Positions 51,010 to 61,010 of a stretch of 61,408 nucleotides of DNA are shown piece by piece. Both the position numbers and the translations under genes were made by a program. The DNA is from Paenibacillus sp. (GTDB taxonomy: Bacteria > Bacillota > Bacilli > Paenibacillales > Paenibacillaceae): assembly GCA_031254035.1 (NCBI GenBank), contig JAIRVF010000049.1, positions 1 to 61,408 on the forward strand, given 5' to 3'. The stretch's first letter is position 1. Each line of letters starts with the position of its first letter. Under the pieces are notes generated by a model. The model searched no databases. It worked only from the letters and a program-made list of their open reading frames with translations, and was not told the origin of the DNA.

Positions 51010-51906
51010 GTGAGGCGTTTAAGCTTTAACGACAGACTGATGGTGATATGTATCTATATTTTTCTCATCGTATTATCCTTCACTGCTCTTTATCCGTTCT
51101 GGAACGCATTGGTCGTTTCATTTAATACCGGCACGGATACTTCTATGGGCGGAGTCACGTTCTGGCCGAGGGATTTTACGCTTGAGAACTATAAAATTAT
51201 ATTAAGTGACAACCGATTGCTGAACGGCTTTTTTATATCAGTTAGCCGTACCGTGATCGGTACGATTACCGCCATACTAATGACAGCAATTCTGGCTTAC
51301 GGCATGACAAAAAGCAATTTAATGGGCCGTAAAATTTATATGGTGTATTTCATCATCACGATGTATGTGGGTGGAGGGCTTATTCCTTCCTATCTATTAA
51401 TCCGATCTCTTGGTTTGATGAACAACTTCCTGGTCTTCATCATTCCGTCCTTAATCAGTGTATGGAATATGATTGTGTTCCGTACCTTCTTTAAGGGTCT
51501 TCCTGCAGGTTTGGAAGAATCGGCGCAAATTGACGGCTGCAGCCATTGGGGAATGTTCTTTCGCATCATCCTTCCGTTATCGGGACCGGTCATTGCTACA
51601 CTCGGATTATTCACAGCGATCGCTCACTGGAATGATTGGTTTATGCCAAGTATTTACATAACGAATGAAAAGCTGGTGCCAATCCAGACGATGCTCCGGC
51701 AAACCTTGAATTCGAACATTGTAACTGGACAATCAGGGATTTTCGATACAGCATCTGCATCCATTGTGGAGAAGACGCGAAGCATTACTTCAAAATCTCT
51801 TACGATGGCGATGATGATGGTTGTTACTCTACCTATCATCATCGTGTATCCTTTCGTGCAGCGTTTCTTCGTCAAGGGTGTGCTGGTCGGTTCGATGAAA
51901 GAGTAA
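51010..51906 (+). CDS. ABC sugar transporter permease, YtcP type (second locus)
   Basis: A 298-residue permease starting at GTG, with GGGAGGCGGGG upstream. Six transmembrane helices; EAA loop LEESAQIDGCSHWGMFFRII; HWNDWFMPSIYIT block and the ending RFFVKGVLVGSMKE typical of the branch. Partner of the LplB-type permease 31 bp upstream. The binding-protein gene follows after about 70 bp. Confidence 0.92.
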   Translation: MRRLSFNDRLMVICIYIFLIVLSFTALYPFWNALVVSFNTGTDTSMGGVTFWPRDFTLENYKIILSDNRLLNGFFISVSRTVIGTITAILMTAILAYGMTKSNLMGRKIYMVYFIITMYVGGGLIPSYLLIRSLGLMNNFLVFIIPSLISVWNMIVFRTFFKGLPAGLEESAQIDGCSHWGMFFRIILPLSGPVIATLGLFTAIAHWNDWFMPSIYITNEKLVPIQTMLRQTLNSNIVTGQSGIFDTASASIVEKTRSITSKSLTMAMMMVVTLPIIIVYPFVQRFFVKGVLVGSMKE

Positions 51907-51975
51907 TTTGATATCGGTTTAGGGCGGTTTCCGCTTTGGACATAAAGTTCAAAAAAAGAGAGGGGCAATAAGTGG

Positions 51976-53667
51976 ATGAACAAGATGAAAAGGTCCATGC
52001 TGCTGCTAGCAACCACAGTTCTCGTTCTGGCTACAGCATTGGCTGGTTGCGGCGGATCGAAATCTGAAAGCAGTGATCCAGCACCTTCAACTTCAAGTAA
52101 CAACGACAACAAGAGCAGTGACAATGGCGAGAAAAAAGAAGCTTCAGGCGAGAAATGGGAGCTTGGAGCCAAACCGCTGGGGTTTTCGCTCTATTCGCAC
52201 TATGACGGCATTGATTTCCCAGTTTGGGACAGCACTCCGGCTGGCAAATGGCTCAAAGAAAACAAACAAGTAGACATTAAAATGATTTCGGCTGGCGGCA
52301 ACAAAGCCCAGAAAATGAGTGCTATGATTGCTTCCGACGAACTGCCTGATGTCATCTGGGGGGACCGCAATGATGCAGATACAGAGCGGCTGCGTGAAGC
52401 AGGCAAGCTAGTGGCGTTTGACGATTACTTGGATAAATATCCGAACCTGAAGACATGGATGGGAGACCTGAACATGCTGCGGGCGGATGATGGCAAGCTG
52501 TATCAGTTTCCGAACTGGTATACGGGCCGCCCTTACGGAAATGCGGGTTATGCCATTAACAAAAAAATATATGAAGAGCTCGGATCACCTAAACTGGAAA
52601 CGACGGATGATCTGTACGATTATTTGAAACAGGTTAAGGCCAAATACGGCGATGGAATCGTTCCATTTGAGCCCCATATGGCAAAAGATGCCCAGGGTTT
52701 AGGCGTCCTTTATACGGCATTTGGTGAAGGTGCTTTATACACCTCTCTGAATAACCAACTCCTCTCCGTACCAAAAGGCGATAAATTAACTTCTCTGTTT
52801 ACTGATCCTGTATTCCGCGAAGCGAATAAATATATTGCGAAATTATATCGGGAAAAGCTAATTTCGCAAGAAGCATTTAACCAAACGGAAGATCAAGTCA
52901 AAGAGAAGGTCATGAGCGGCAGAGTGGCCGTGTATGCGGGCGCGAGCCCTACCACATTTGCCATGGAGGCGGATGCTGCACTTACGAAGAAAGATCCGAA
53001 TGCAGGTTACTTTATGATTTGGCCGATTCATAAGCCTGGTCTCGACAAAGACAAGATATATCCTGGAACGTATACGAGTTTGGGCTGGAATGTAAGCGTA
53101 ATTACAACAGCGGCTAAGGATCCGGAAGCAATTTTTGCCTTCCTCGATTGGTATACCGGCCCTGAGGGACAAAACCTGCTATTCTTTGGTCCAGAGGGTG
53201 GCAACTGGAAGGGGTTCGACGCTGAAGGAAAGCCGAATTTCACGGACAATTACAATGCTGAAGCGGTTGCCAAAATTCAAGCGGATAATGATCCGATCAT
53301 GATTAACGGCAATACCAGCTATATTGATCCTGCCAAAATGAAATACGAGATGTCGCTTCCGGCTGAAAAGCAAAACTGGAGCGCGCGTTATCAAGGTACG
53401 ATTACATGGCCGACCCAATATAACGTAACGGAATTCATTAATTTGAACCCGGCTCCGGATAGTGAACTTGGCATTGCCAAACAAGCCGTCACTGATTTGT
53501 TCCTGGAAGTGTATGCGAAAATGATTATCAATTCCAAAAGCGACGAGGATGTCGACAAAATCCTGGACAAAGCCGAAGCGGATGCTCAAAAACTCGGATA
53601 CGACAAGCTTCTTGAATTCCGTACGGAGAGATGGCAAGCCAATAAGGCAAAGTTGTCGGGTAAATAA
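51976..53667 (+). CDS. Extracellular solute-binding lipoprotein (second locus, first copy)
   Basis: A 563-residue lipoprotein with lipobox LAGC near residue 25 and a long Ser/Asn/Asp linker. The binding fold includes the blocks SHYDGIDFPVWDS, DVIWGDRNDADTERL, GRPYGNAGYAINKK and KLETTDDLYDYL. It would capture the substrate of the two permeases just upstream. The next gene encodes a paralogue sharing those blocks. GAGGGG is before the ATG. An inverted repeat without T-run separates the two, so read-through is likely. Confidence 0.9.
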   Translation: MNKMKRSMLLLATTVLVLATALAGCGGSKSESSDPAPSTSSNNDNKSSDNGEKKEASGEKWELGAKPLGFSLYSHYDGIDFPVWDSTPAGKWLKENKQVDIKMISAGGNKAQKMSAMIASDELPDVIWGDRNDADTERLREAGKLVAFDDYLDKYPNLKTWMGDLNMLRADDGKLYQFPNWYTGRPYGNAGYAINKKIYEELGSPKLETTDDLYDYLKQVKAKYGDGIVPFEPHMAKDAQGLGVLYTAFGEGALYTSLNNQLLSVPKGDKLTSLFTDPVFREANKYIAKLYREKLISQEAFNQTEDQVKEKVMSGRVAVYAGASPTTFAMEADAALTKKDPNAGYFMIWPIHKPGLDKDKIYPGTYTSLGWNVSVITTAAKDPEAIFAFLDWYTGPEGQNLLFFGPEGGNWKGFDAEGKPNFTDNYNAEAVAKIQADNDPIMINGNTSYIDPAKMKYEMSLPAEKQNWSARYQGTITWPTQYNVTEFINLNPAPDSELGIAKQAVTDLFLEVYAKMIINSKSDEDVDKILDKAEADAQKLGYDKLLEFRTERWQANKAKLSGK

Positions 53668-53691
53668 AGAGACGGTAAACGAAGAGATAAA

Positions 53692-53719
53692 CCCCGAAGG
53701 TTCAAACGAACCTTTGGGG
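53692..53719 (+). terminator. Perfect stem-loop between the two binding-protein genes
   Basis: CCCCGAAGGTTC pairs with GAACCTTTGGGG (one G-T pair) around AAAC. There is no T-run, so it is probably an RNA-stabilising or attenuating structure that sets the ratio between upstream and downstream genes. Confidence 0.6.
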
Positions 53720-53820
53720 CGTATCTCTATTTCTGCTTATTAATATTAAAACCACCCAATATTTGATAGTATAATGAGGAATAAGTGACAGTAAAACCAT
53801 GGAATCAAGGGGGCAATCGA

Positions 53821-55500
53821 ATGAACAGAGAGAGGAGAAAGTTTATATGGATTTTTTTGCTTGGGCTTGTTGTATCCACAATATCAGCCTGCAGCGGCAA
53901 TGAAGCCAGCCCTGCTGTTTCATCTCCAATGGACATTCCTGAGGCAGGCATGAGCGGGGGCATCGAGAGGACGGGCAGCGGATTATACGAGTTTGGCAAG
54001 GAACCACTTCATTTTACGTTTTATGCCCACTATAGCTATTACACGATGCCGCAATGGGGGGCAGACCCTTCTTCGAAGTGGATCCGGGATCATTTGAAAA
54101 TCGATATTGAAGCGGTCAGCGCGGAGGGCAATGCCGCGCAGAAGTTGCAAAAGATGATTGCTGGCAAAAAGCTGTCTGACATGATATGGGGGCAGAGGGA
54201 TTCCGATCTGGAGCGGCTGCGTGAGGTCGGTCTGCTAGTGCCGCTTGATGATTATATCGAAAAATATCCGAATCTCCGTAAATGGGCAGGTCCTAAAATC
54301 TTGAATATGCTTCGCGCTTCCGACGGCCATATTTATTATTTCCCCAATTATTATACCAATCGCCCTTACGGAAATGCGGGTTATGTAGTTAACAAAAGGA
54401 TATACAGGGAGCTTGGCTCGCCGAAACTGGAGACAACGGATGATCTGTATCAATATTTAAAACGGGTTAAGGCGAGGTACCCGGATGTGATTCCATTCGA
54501 AACGGGACTAGCGAAGGAAGGCAATGGCATTGACCAGCTATTCTCGGCATTCAAGGAGGATAATTTCAGTTTTACCCGATATTTAGCGGTCACATCTGAG
54601 GAGCGGATGACGTCGATTTATAAAGATGAGGGCTTCAGGCAATCGGCGATGTATGTCGCAAAACTAATGCGTGAAGGGCTGATGACTCCGGATGCACTGA
54701 CCCAGACGGAGGATCAGGTGAGTGAGAAGCTAATGAAAGACCGCGTTGCCGTGTTTGCCAGCGCCGATCCGATTAAAATGGCCATGAAGGCGAATGCCGA
54801 GCTTTCGCGTAAAAATCCGGAAAACGGCTATTTTTTCATAGATCCGATTTACAAGCAAGGTTTGGATAAAAGCAAAATTTATCCGGGCACGTACAATGTA
54901 TTGGGCTGGAACGTCATGGCAATCACGGCCGGCGCCAAAAATCCGGAAGCGATCTTCGCCATGCTGGATTGGATGACCGGACCGGAAGGATCCGCAGTGC
55001 AAATGTGGGGTCCTCCGGGACCTGACGGGTATTGGGACGGCTTTAAGGAAGATGGCATGACTCCGAATTTTACGAGCAAATATAGCGAAAATCCGAATAA
55101 CCTAACCGAGATCCAATCCATATCCGGAGATCTGATTTGGGTAGGAAATACCGTATATCTGGATCAAACCAAAAGCGAATATGAAGCCACACTCCCGGAG
55201 AAAAATCGCAATTGGTCTACCTATTGGCAAAATAGGGTAACCTGGAAATCCCAAGGGGATGCAACGCCGTTCATTAATCTCTATCCGCTGCCCGATACGG
55301 AAGAGGGGGCCATTTACCGGGGGATTAAGGATATATGGCTAAAGGCGAGGGTCAATGCCATGTATGGCAAAACGGATGAAGAGGTATTAAGCATTTTGGA
55401 TAGTGCGGATGATGAATCAATGGATCTCGGATTTCAGCGGTATTTGGATTTCATCACATCGAAATGGCGCGCAAATGTAAAGCTGTTGAATACGGAATAA
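53821..55500 (+). CDS. Paralogous solute-binding lipoprotein (second locus, second copy)
   Basis: About 559 residues from the ATG of MNRERRKFIWIFLL; AGGGGG is eight bases upstream. Lipobox ISAC near residue 23. It shares with the preceding protein the blocks YAHYSYYTMPQWG (compare YSHYDGIDFPVW), DMIWGQRDSDLERL, NRPYGNAGYVVNKR and KLETTDDLYQYL, so the two come from a tandem duplication. It precedes the response regulator and kinase genes, with only 33 bp to the regulator, and may serve sensing more than uptake. Confidence 0.9.
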   Translation: MNRERRKFIWIFLLGLVVSTISACSGNEASPAVSSPMDIPEAGMSGGIERTGSGLYEFGKEPLHFTFYAHYSYYTMPQWGADPSSKWIRDHLKIDIEAVSAEGNAAQKLQKMIAGKKLSDMIWGQRDSDLERLREVGLLVPLDDYIEKYPNLRKWAGPKILNMLRASDGHIYYFPNYYTNRPYGNAGYVVNKRIYRELGSPKLETTDDLYQYLKRVKARYPDVIPFETGLAKEGNGIDQLFSAFKEDNFSFTRYLAVTSEERMTSIYKDEGFRQSAMYVAKLMREGLMTPDALTQTEDQVSEKLMKDRVAVFASADPIKMAMKANAELSRKNPENGYFFIDPIYKQGLDKSKIYPGTYNVLGWNVMAITAGAKNPEAIFAMLDWMTGPEGSAVQMWGPPGPDGYWDGFKEDGMTPNFTSKYSENPNNLTEIQSISGDLIWVGNTVYLDQTKSEYEATLPEKNRNWSTYWQNRVTWKSQGDATPFINLYPLPDTEEGAIYRGIKDIWLKARVNAMYGKTDEEVLSILDSADDESMDLGFQRYLDFITSKWRANVKLLNTE

Positions 55501-55533
55501 ATACGGCTCTTTTGTGGGAAGGGAGTTGATTTT

Positions 55534-57102
55534 TTGTATAAGGTTTTGTTAGTGGATGATGAAGAACTGGATCTGGAAGGAATGCGGCAGTTCATACCTT
55601 GGTCGGAACTTGGCATGGAAGTGGCGGGAAGCGTCAACAATGCTTTATCCGCACGCGAAATCATGGAGAAAAACCCGATCGATATATTAGTAAGCGATGT
55701 CAATATGCCTTATATGTCAGGACTGGAACTGGCCCGGGCAGCCCAGGAGCGTCTGCCGAATATTCGTATTATTTTTGTAAGCGGTTACCAGGAGTTTAGT
55801 TATGTTCAGCAAGCCTTATCTTTAAAAGCATACAATTATGTGCTGAAGCCGATGGAAGACGACGAGTTAGTGGCTTCGCTGCTGAAAGTAAAGCGGGATC
55901 TAGATGAGGCCAGCAAACAGCGGGAAGTGGAAGAAGCTTATCAGCACATGTTTCCTATCGCCAAAAGCGATCTGCTCATCCGTTTGTTCGAAAGCGGTGA
56001 CAGTGAATCATGGTCCAAGCTGCTCACATCCTATCAACTGGATAAGCTGGAATGGCCCGTTCGTGTTGCGGTGATGGAAGTGGATAAATTGCCTTGGGAA
56101 TACGCGGAGAACCGCCAGATCCAACAAGCATCACCCCCCATGTTTTGGCAACAGGTGCATGAAGCAGTGTCGAGCTATGGCGGCATTCATTATTGCAAGC
56201 TGAACAGCCAGCGCATTGCCCTATTGCTGGAGGAGAGGGGGCTGGAGCCATGTATAGACAAGTTGTATCAATCCATACAGCATCAATGGCCGATCTCCAT
56301 CACAACCGGTCTGGGTGAGCCGGTATACACGCTGGCGCAGCTCCAAACATCTTATCAGCAGGCGCTCAAGGCGGTTGAAGGCAAAATGTTTCTGGGAAAA
56401 GGTACGGTGATCAAATACGAGGAAGTGCGATCCGAGCCTGAAATGCTGGATTCGCGGATGCTTGACATCCGAATGGGCGCTTTGCTTAAAGCGATGACCG
56501 AATACGACCTTGTCGGAATTTATGATGCACTTGAAAATCTGTTTCAGTCCGTAGCGAATCTCCGTTCTAAATTGACAGTACATAATTTATCTAATTATAT
56601 TGTTTGGAAGCTCGAGCAGCACTTAAGCGGCGTGGGAGAGGATCTGTTCGGGCTGCTCGGTATCGAAATGCAGCATCTTGATATTTTACTTGAATTCGAA
56701 ACCATTAAAGATATCCGATCCTGGCTGGTGCTTCGCGTGTACGAGATATCAGAACGGCTGCACGTGAAATCCAATACCAAAAACGGCAGGTTTATTCAAA
56801 GCGTGAAGAAGGCAATCAAGGATCGGATGAGTGAAAACATTACGTTAAAAGATTTGGCGGAGCAGTTTTCATTTTCACCCAGCTATTTAGGGGTTCTGAT
56901 TAAGGAAAAGTCAGGTTATACGTTCAATGAACTGCTTGTCCAGATTCGGATGGAACGGGCATGTGAGCTGCTGAAGCAGCCGGGAATTAAAATTTACGAG
57001 GTAGCCGACCAAGTCGGGTACCGGTATCTTCCTTATTTCAGCAGGCAATTTAAAGACAAGTTTGGAATGACGCCGCTGGATTACCGCAAGAGAGAGCAAT
57101 GA
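55534..57102 (+). CDS. YesN-type response regulator with AraC HTH (full length)
   Basis: A 522-residue regulator starting at TTG with GGGAG upstream. Receiver domain (1-~120) with DDEE pair, D55 in ILVSDVNMPYM and Lys in YNVLKPMED; a middle domain of about 250 residues; and a C-terminal AraC HTH pair: LKDLAEQFSFSPSYLGVLIK and IYEVADQVGYRYLPYFSRQF. This is the usual size, in contrast to the short regulator of the first locus. The kinase gene follows after 12 bases. It should activate the second ABC sugar operon. Confidence 0.93.
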   Translation: MYKVLLVDDEELDLEGMRQFIPWSELGMEVAGSVNNALSAREIMEKNPIDILVSDVNMPYMSGLELARAAQERLPNIRIIFVSGYQEFSYVQQALSLKAYNYVLKPMEDDELVASLLKVKRDLDEASKQREVEEAYQHMFPIAKSDLLIRLFESGDSESWSKLLTSYQLDKLEWPVRVAVMEVDKLPWEYAENRQIQQASPPMFWQQVHEAVSSYGGIHYCKLNSQRIALLLEERGLEPCIDKLYQSIQHQWPISITTGLGEPVYTLAQLQTSYQQALKAVEGKMFLGKGTVIKYEEVRSEPEMLDSRMLDIRMGALLKAMTEYDLVGIYDALENLFQSVANLRSKLTVHNLSNYIVWKLEQHLSGVGEDLFGLLGIEMQHLDILLEFETIKDIRSWLVLRVYEISERLHVKSNTKNGRFIQSVKKAIKDRMSENITLKDLAEQFSFSPSYLGVLIKEKSGYTFNELLVQIRMERACELLKQPGIKIYEVADQVGYRYLPYFSRQFKDKFGMTPLDYRKREQ

Positions 57103-57114
57103 TGGAGGGAAGGC

Positions 57115-58884
57115 ATGAAGATCATCCGGGAAAACGGAAAAAAACTCGGGTATATACCAATCGGTTATAAGCTGATGTTATCCTACATGATTTTTATTAT
57201 CATCTTCGTTTCGGTGAATGGCTACGTATCGCACTCCATGTACGACGCCTCCATGCGCAAGCAAACGAAAACGAATATTCAGGGGACGGTCCTGCAAATC
57301 AGAGATAACGTAGCTTATAAAACGGATGACATCATACGTGTCTCTTCCCTGTTGTATGACGACTATGGCCTGACCCAAAGCTTGCGGATGAACGAATACA
57401 GCAAACAGAATAATGACCGCATGTATCAGATTATTATTCCCAAGCTGGAAAGCGCGGCGAAATCAATTGGCTTCAGCCAGCGGTTGTTCGTCTATTTTCA
57501 CAATGAAACCGTAAGTGAAATTTATCGAACCAGAGTCGAGCGGGGCAGCACGGAGCTGGTTGAGCAGACTTATGATATTTTCCATATCAAACGGATCATA
57601 GAGAAAGACTGGTACAAGGAAATCCCCAAAGAAGTATACGGCGAAACGATGCAGTGGAAGCAGATCGAACAGGACGCGGAGGAAGACCGGATTTCATTGA
57701 TTCGGCGCTTGGTGGATACGTATAATCCGCTGGATCTTGAAGAGATCGGCGTGATGCGGTTCAGTGTTCGGCTCCGGGATTTATTCGAAAGTGTCGATTA
57801 TGCCAAATTAGGCGAGGGAAGCACCGTAATTGTGAAGGATGCGGGTGGGAAAATAATTTATGCTTCGGGCATGCCCGCTCACGGTTCGGATGATTCAGCC
57901 GCTGCAAAGGGCAAATATATCACCATCAAGGAGACGATGGCCAAACAGGGATGGTTGATCGAAGCGAACGTCCCCGTCACGATTATCGAGCAGGAAGCAA
58001 AGAAGGTTCGGACTTTTATCATCAGCATGTGTGTACTGTGTTTCGTGTTGTTTACATTTGCTGGGATATTTATATCCCGTTATTTTGCGATACGCATTAT
58101 GAAGTTTGTGTCGGTGCTGAATGCCTTCCGCGAGGGTGATTTGCATAAAAGAATCAACTATCGGGGCAAGGATGAATTTTCGCAGATCGCTACGGCGCTG
58201 AATGGCATGGGGGAGGATTTCGAAACGCTCATTAATAAAGTGTATCTCGCCCAACTTCAGAAAAAGGAAGCGGAGCTTGAAATGTTGCAGCTGCAGATTA
58301 ATCCTCATTTTTTGTACAATACATTATCCTCCATTAGCCGTTTGGCCAAGTTCGGAGAAAATGAGAAGCTGCAAAAAATGGTGGTTGAGCTGGCAAAGTT
58401 CTATAGGCTTACACTTAATTCCGGCAGGACAGTGATCCCCGTCTCATCGGAAATCGAGCAATCTGGCGCTTATTTGGCTATTCAAAAGGTTAAGTATGGT
58501 CGGCGGCTGGAAGTGACGTTTGATATCGATGTGAACATTTGGCCTTATGAGACGATTAAGCTTATTTTGCAGCCATTTATTGAAAATGTCCTCAAGCATG
58601 CGTGGAGCGGCGATCGAATCCATATTCGGATTGCTGCCCATTTGGAAGAGGACATGATTGTGTATTCTATTATCGATGACGGAATGGGGATGAGGGCGCC
58701 AAGGATTAAAGAAATACTCGATCCATCAAGTGAGAGCGAAACCGGGTATGGCATCCGGAATATCGACCAGCGGATCAAGCTGCAATATGGTGCGGAGTAT
58801 GGGGTGGCAATCGTTAGCAGGCCGGGAATCGGGACAACGGCACAAATTAAAATTCCGGCCAAAAAACGAAAGGTCTTTTTATAA
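57115..58884 (+). CDS. YesM-family sensor histidine kinase (second locus)
   Basis: A 589-residue kinase. TM helix near 20-42, an extracellular sensor of about 250 residues, TM near 302-322, a HAMP domain (ISRYFAIRIMKFVSVLNAFR) and the kinase core with LQINPHFLYNTLSSISRL (phosphorylated His), ILQPFIENVLKHAW (N-box) and GYGIRNIDQRIKLQYG (G-box). AGGGAAGG precedes the ATG. Unlike the first locus, the regulator gene comes before the kinase gene. It probably recognises an oligosaccharide, possibly presented by one of the two binding proteins. Confidence 0.93.
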   Translation: MKIIRENGKKLGYIPIGYKLMLSYMIFIIIFVSVNGYVSHSMYDASMRKQTKTNIQGTVLQIRDNVAYKTDDIIRVSSLLYDDYGLTQSLRMNEYSKQNNDRMYQIIIPKLESAAKSIGFSQRLFVYFHNETVSEIYRTRVERGSTELVEQTYDIFHIKRIIEKDWYKEIPKEVYGETMQWKQIEQDAEEDRISLIRRLVDTYNPLDLEEIGVMRFSVRLRDLFESVDYAKLGEGSTVIVKDAGGKIIYASGMPAHGSDDSAAAKGKYITIKETMAKQGWLIEANVPVTIIEQEAKKVRTFIISMCVLCFVLFTFAGIFISRYFAIRIMKFVSVLNAFREGDLHKRINYRGKDEFSQIATALNGMGEDFETLINKVYLAQLQKKEAELEMLQLQINPHFLYNTLSSISRLAKFGENEKLQKMVVELAKFYRLTLNSGRTVIPVSSEIEQSGAYLAIQKVKYGRRLEVTFDIDVNIWPYETIKLILQPFIENVLKHAWSGDRIHIRIAAHLEEDMIVYSIIDDGMGMRAPRIKEILDPSSESETGYGIRNIDQRIKLQYGAEYGVAIVSRPGIGTTAQIKIPAKKRKVFL

Positions 58885-58956
58885 GAATTGTTATTCTCGG
58901 TAGCACCGAGACGGAACTGACATAAGCAGAATCATGGAGATGTGGAACGTGAGGGA

Positions 58957-59598
58957 TTAGGGATGGGCATCAGAAGCTAGCGCTTCATTTGTAATCTGTT
59001 CGATATCAATAGGAGACCGTGATCCCTCACGAACCATATCAGGCAAAATTTCATTCAAGAAATAATCGACGCAATGCAGCTTGATTTGTTTGATTTTGAT
59101 TAGAGCGCTGCGATACATCTTTATAAATTCTTTTTCCGTATTTCCTAGCTGCATTTCTGTGAAGGCTTCATAGACCTGATCCATCTTATCGGCAACCTCT
59201 AGGATTTGCCCTTCTACGGAATCGTCTTTGCCTTCGCGCAGTTGTCTGCGGAAGATATGCTGAAACTGAGTAGGGATATTCTCATCAATGAAATGATCGA
59301 CCATCCCTTCTTCAACCTGCAGCAGCATGCCCCGAAGCTCCATCGAATAGTGCTTCACAGGTGTTTTGATATCCCCAATGAATATTTCCCCGTAATCATG
59401 GCTGCTTGTTATTTCATATAGCTTCTTCCAATCCACTGTGACCCCATTGCTTTCTTCAATATCTGCGAGTGTCTTGGCATATTGAACGACCTTCCAGGAA
59501 TGTTCGGACACGCTATGCGCCTGAAACTTAAATTTGCCAGGACAACGAATGATTCGCTCTAAATCCGTTAGTGATTGAAAATACGCATGAATCCCCAT
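58957..59598 (-). CDS. HD-domain hydrolase (YfbR-like)
   Basis: About 213 residues from the ATG of MGIHAYFQSLTDLER; GAAAGGGA is eight bases upstream, whereas earlier in-frame starts lack a site. HD-domain metal ligands: His in QAHSVSEHSWKV, the HD pair in ITSSHDYGEIFIG and a late Asp in VADKMDQVYEAF. The pattern and size match the YfbR/YGK1-type HD family, which dephosphorylate 5'-deoxynucleotides; the exact substrate is not readable. Cytoplasmic, single gene. Confidence 0.85.
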   Translation of the reverse strand: MGIHAYFQSLTDLERIIRCPGKFKFQAHSVSEHSWKVVQYAKTLADIEESNGVTVDWKKLYEITSSHDYGEIFIGDIKTPVKHYSMELRGMLLQVEEGMVDHFIDENIPTQFQHIFRRQLREGKDDSVEGQILEVADKMDQVYEAFTEMQLGNTEKEFIKMYRSALIKIKQIKLHCVDYFLNEILPDMVREGSRSPIDIEQITNEALASDAHP

Positions 59599-59799
59599 AT
59601 TTTGCATCCCTTTCTTCGAAAAATGGTTTATGCGCTGCTGTATGTATAGTATACATTCGGTTTGTAAATTGATTATTAAATTGGGATGGGAGTTTATGGT
59701 TGCTATTGATGTAACGACCTCCACCAACGATATATTTGAAGTTGCAAAATTAGGACAGCGAGTCCCATGTGGACACAGCCGTCCATCCCTTTTTTTGCG

Positions 59800-60903
59800 T
59801 TATATCTGACGTATTCTCTCGCCTGTTCTTGCTGATTCCTCAATGGCGCTAATCAGTCGATGCAAATATGCGGCATTATGGAAATCCGGGGTCTGATGGC
59901 TATCCGTCAGGATGTCTTCGGCGAAGGATTGATGAGCCCGATACACATTGGCGAGGGGGAACTCTTTTGTATCCTCCATGACAACGGTGAAATCATTATT
60001 TTGACTGGTTGTGATTGCTGCGCTTGAATCGTATTTCGCTATGGAAACGCTCATACCACCGTATTGCGGATGGCCGATGGAGCGGTTCTGGTACAGCCGG
60101 ATAATCCCCCGCTCTCCTTGGATTTCCAGCATAAACTGAGGATAGGACCCGCCCTGCAAATGAATGGAAATGGGGATGCCGCTGTTTATTTTTCCTTGGA
60201 TGAGATATTGGTCTTCTATATTTTTGTTTATGGAGCGATCCTGATCTGTGATGCGGGCTTCGGTATAGTGCGTATGGTGACTGGCCTGAACTTCAGTAAA
60301 ATGCCCAAAGAGAAAGCTCACAAGATCCAGCGCATGCCCGCCGTTGATCGTCAGTAATGTCGCTCCGTTGCTGCGATCGAGGATGTAGCTGCTGCCGGAA
60401 TCTACCCAGTTGCCCTTGGCCTGCGTCGAGGATTTCATATTGACGGACAGAATCTTGCCGATTTCACCGTTATCGATCACCTCTTTAACCCATTTAACTT
60501 CATCTGCTTGGCGCGACTGCAATCCTATGGCGTGTTTGACCCTGGATCGGCTGATTTCTGTCATAATAGCATCGATCTGGCTCTTGGTGACCGCTAGCGG
60601 CCATTCGCAATAAACGTGTTTGTTTGCCCGGATCGCATTTCGAACGATTTCATCATGATAAGGAGCTTTCACACTGACGATAACCATATCGACGGCGTTT
60701 GATTTTAGCATTTCCTTATAATCGTCATAGGCTGCTACATTTCCAATTTGATCTGCTGATTCTTGAGCCGATGCCATGGTTGTCGTCGCAATTGCAGTTA
60801 TTTCGTGAAGCTCGCTTTTGAGTAAAGCGGGAATATGCGTTGAACTGGCCCATCGATTCCGGATGGATCCTCCAATAATGCCTGCTTTTATTTTTCTCAT
60901 CAT
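59800..60903 (-). CDS. Gfo/Idh/MocA-family oxidoreductase
   Basis: A 367-residue enzyme. The N-terminal Rossmann fold opens KIKAGIIGGSIRNRWASSTHI, and the family's EWPLAVT block (usually EKP) supplies the cofactor/active-site region; here Lys of EKP is replaced by Trp (CEWPLAV), seen in some fungal-like Gal80-type members. The C-terminal domain begins around residue 150. Such enzymes oxidise or reduce sugars or inositols with NAD(P); Gal80-type relatives can be regulatory. GGGAGG sits before the ATG. Divergent from a LysR regulator that may control it. Confidence 0.85.
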   Translation of the reverse strand: MMRKIKAGIIGGSIRNRWASSTHIPALLKSELHEITAIATTTMASAQESADQIGNVAAYDDYKEMLKSNAVDMVIVSVKAPYHDEIVRNAIRANKHVYCEWPLAVTKSQIDAIMTEISRSRVKHAIGLQSRQADEVKWVKEVIDNGEIGKILSVNMKSSTQAKGNWVDSGSSYILDRSNGATLLTINGGHALDLVSFLFGHFTEVQASHHTHYTEARITDQDRSINKNIEDQYLIQGKINSGIPISIHLQGGSYPQFMLEIQGERGIIRLYQNRSIGHPQYGGMSVSIAKYDSSAAITTSQNNDFTVVMEDTKEFPLANVYRAHQSFAEDILTDSHQTPDFHNAAYLHRLISAIEESARTGERIRQI

Positions 60904-61010
60904 ATAACCTCCCTGTCTTTAGTCGTAGTATAATATTGCTTTGATATTTAAAATAATGTATATATTTAATTTATGTATCAAAAAAAATGATGTGTAAGGG
61001 ATGAGGTCAT

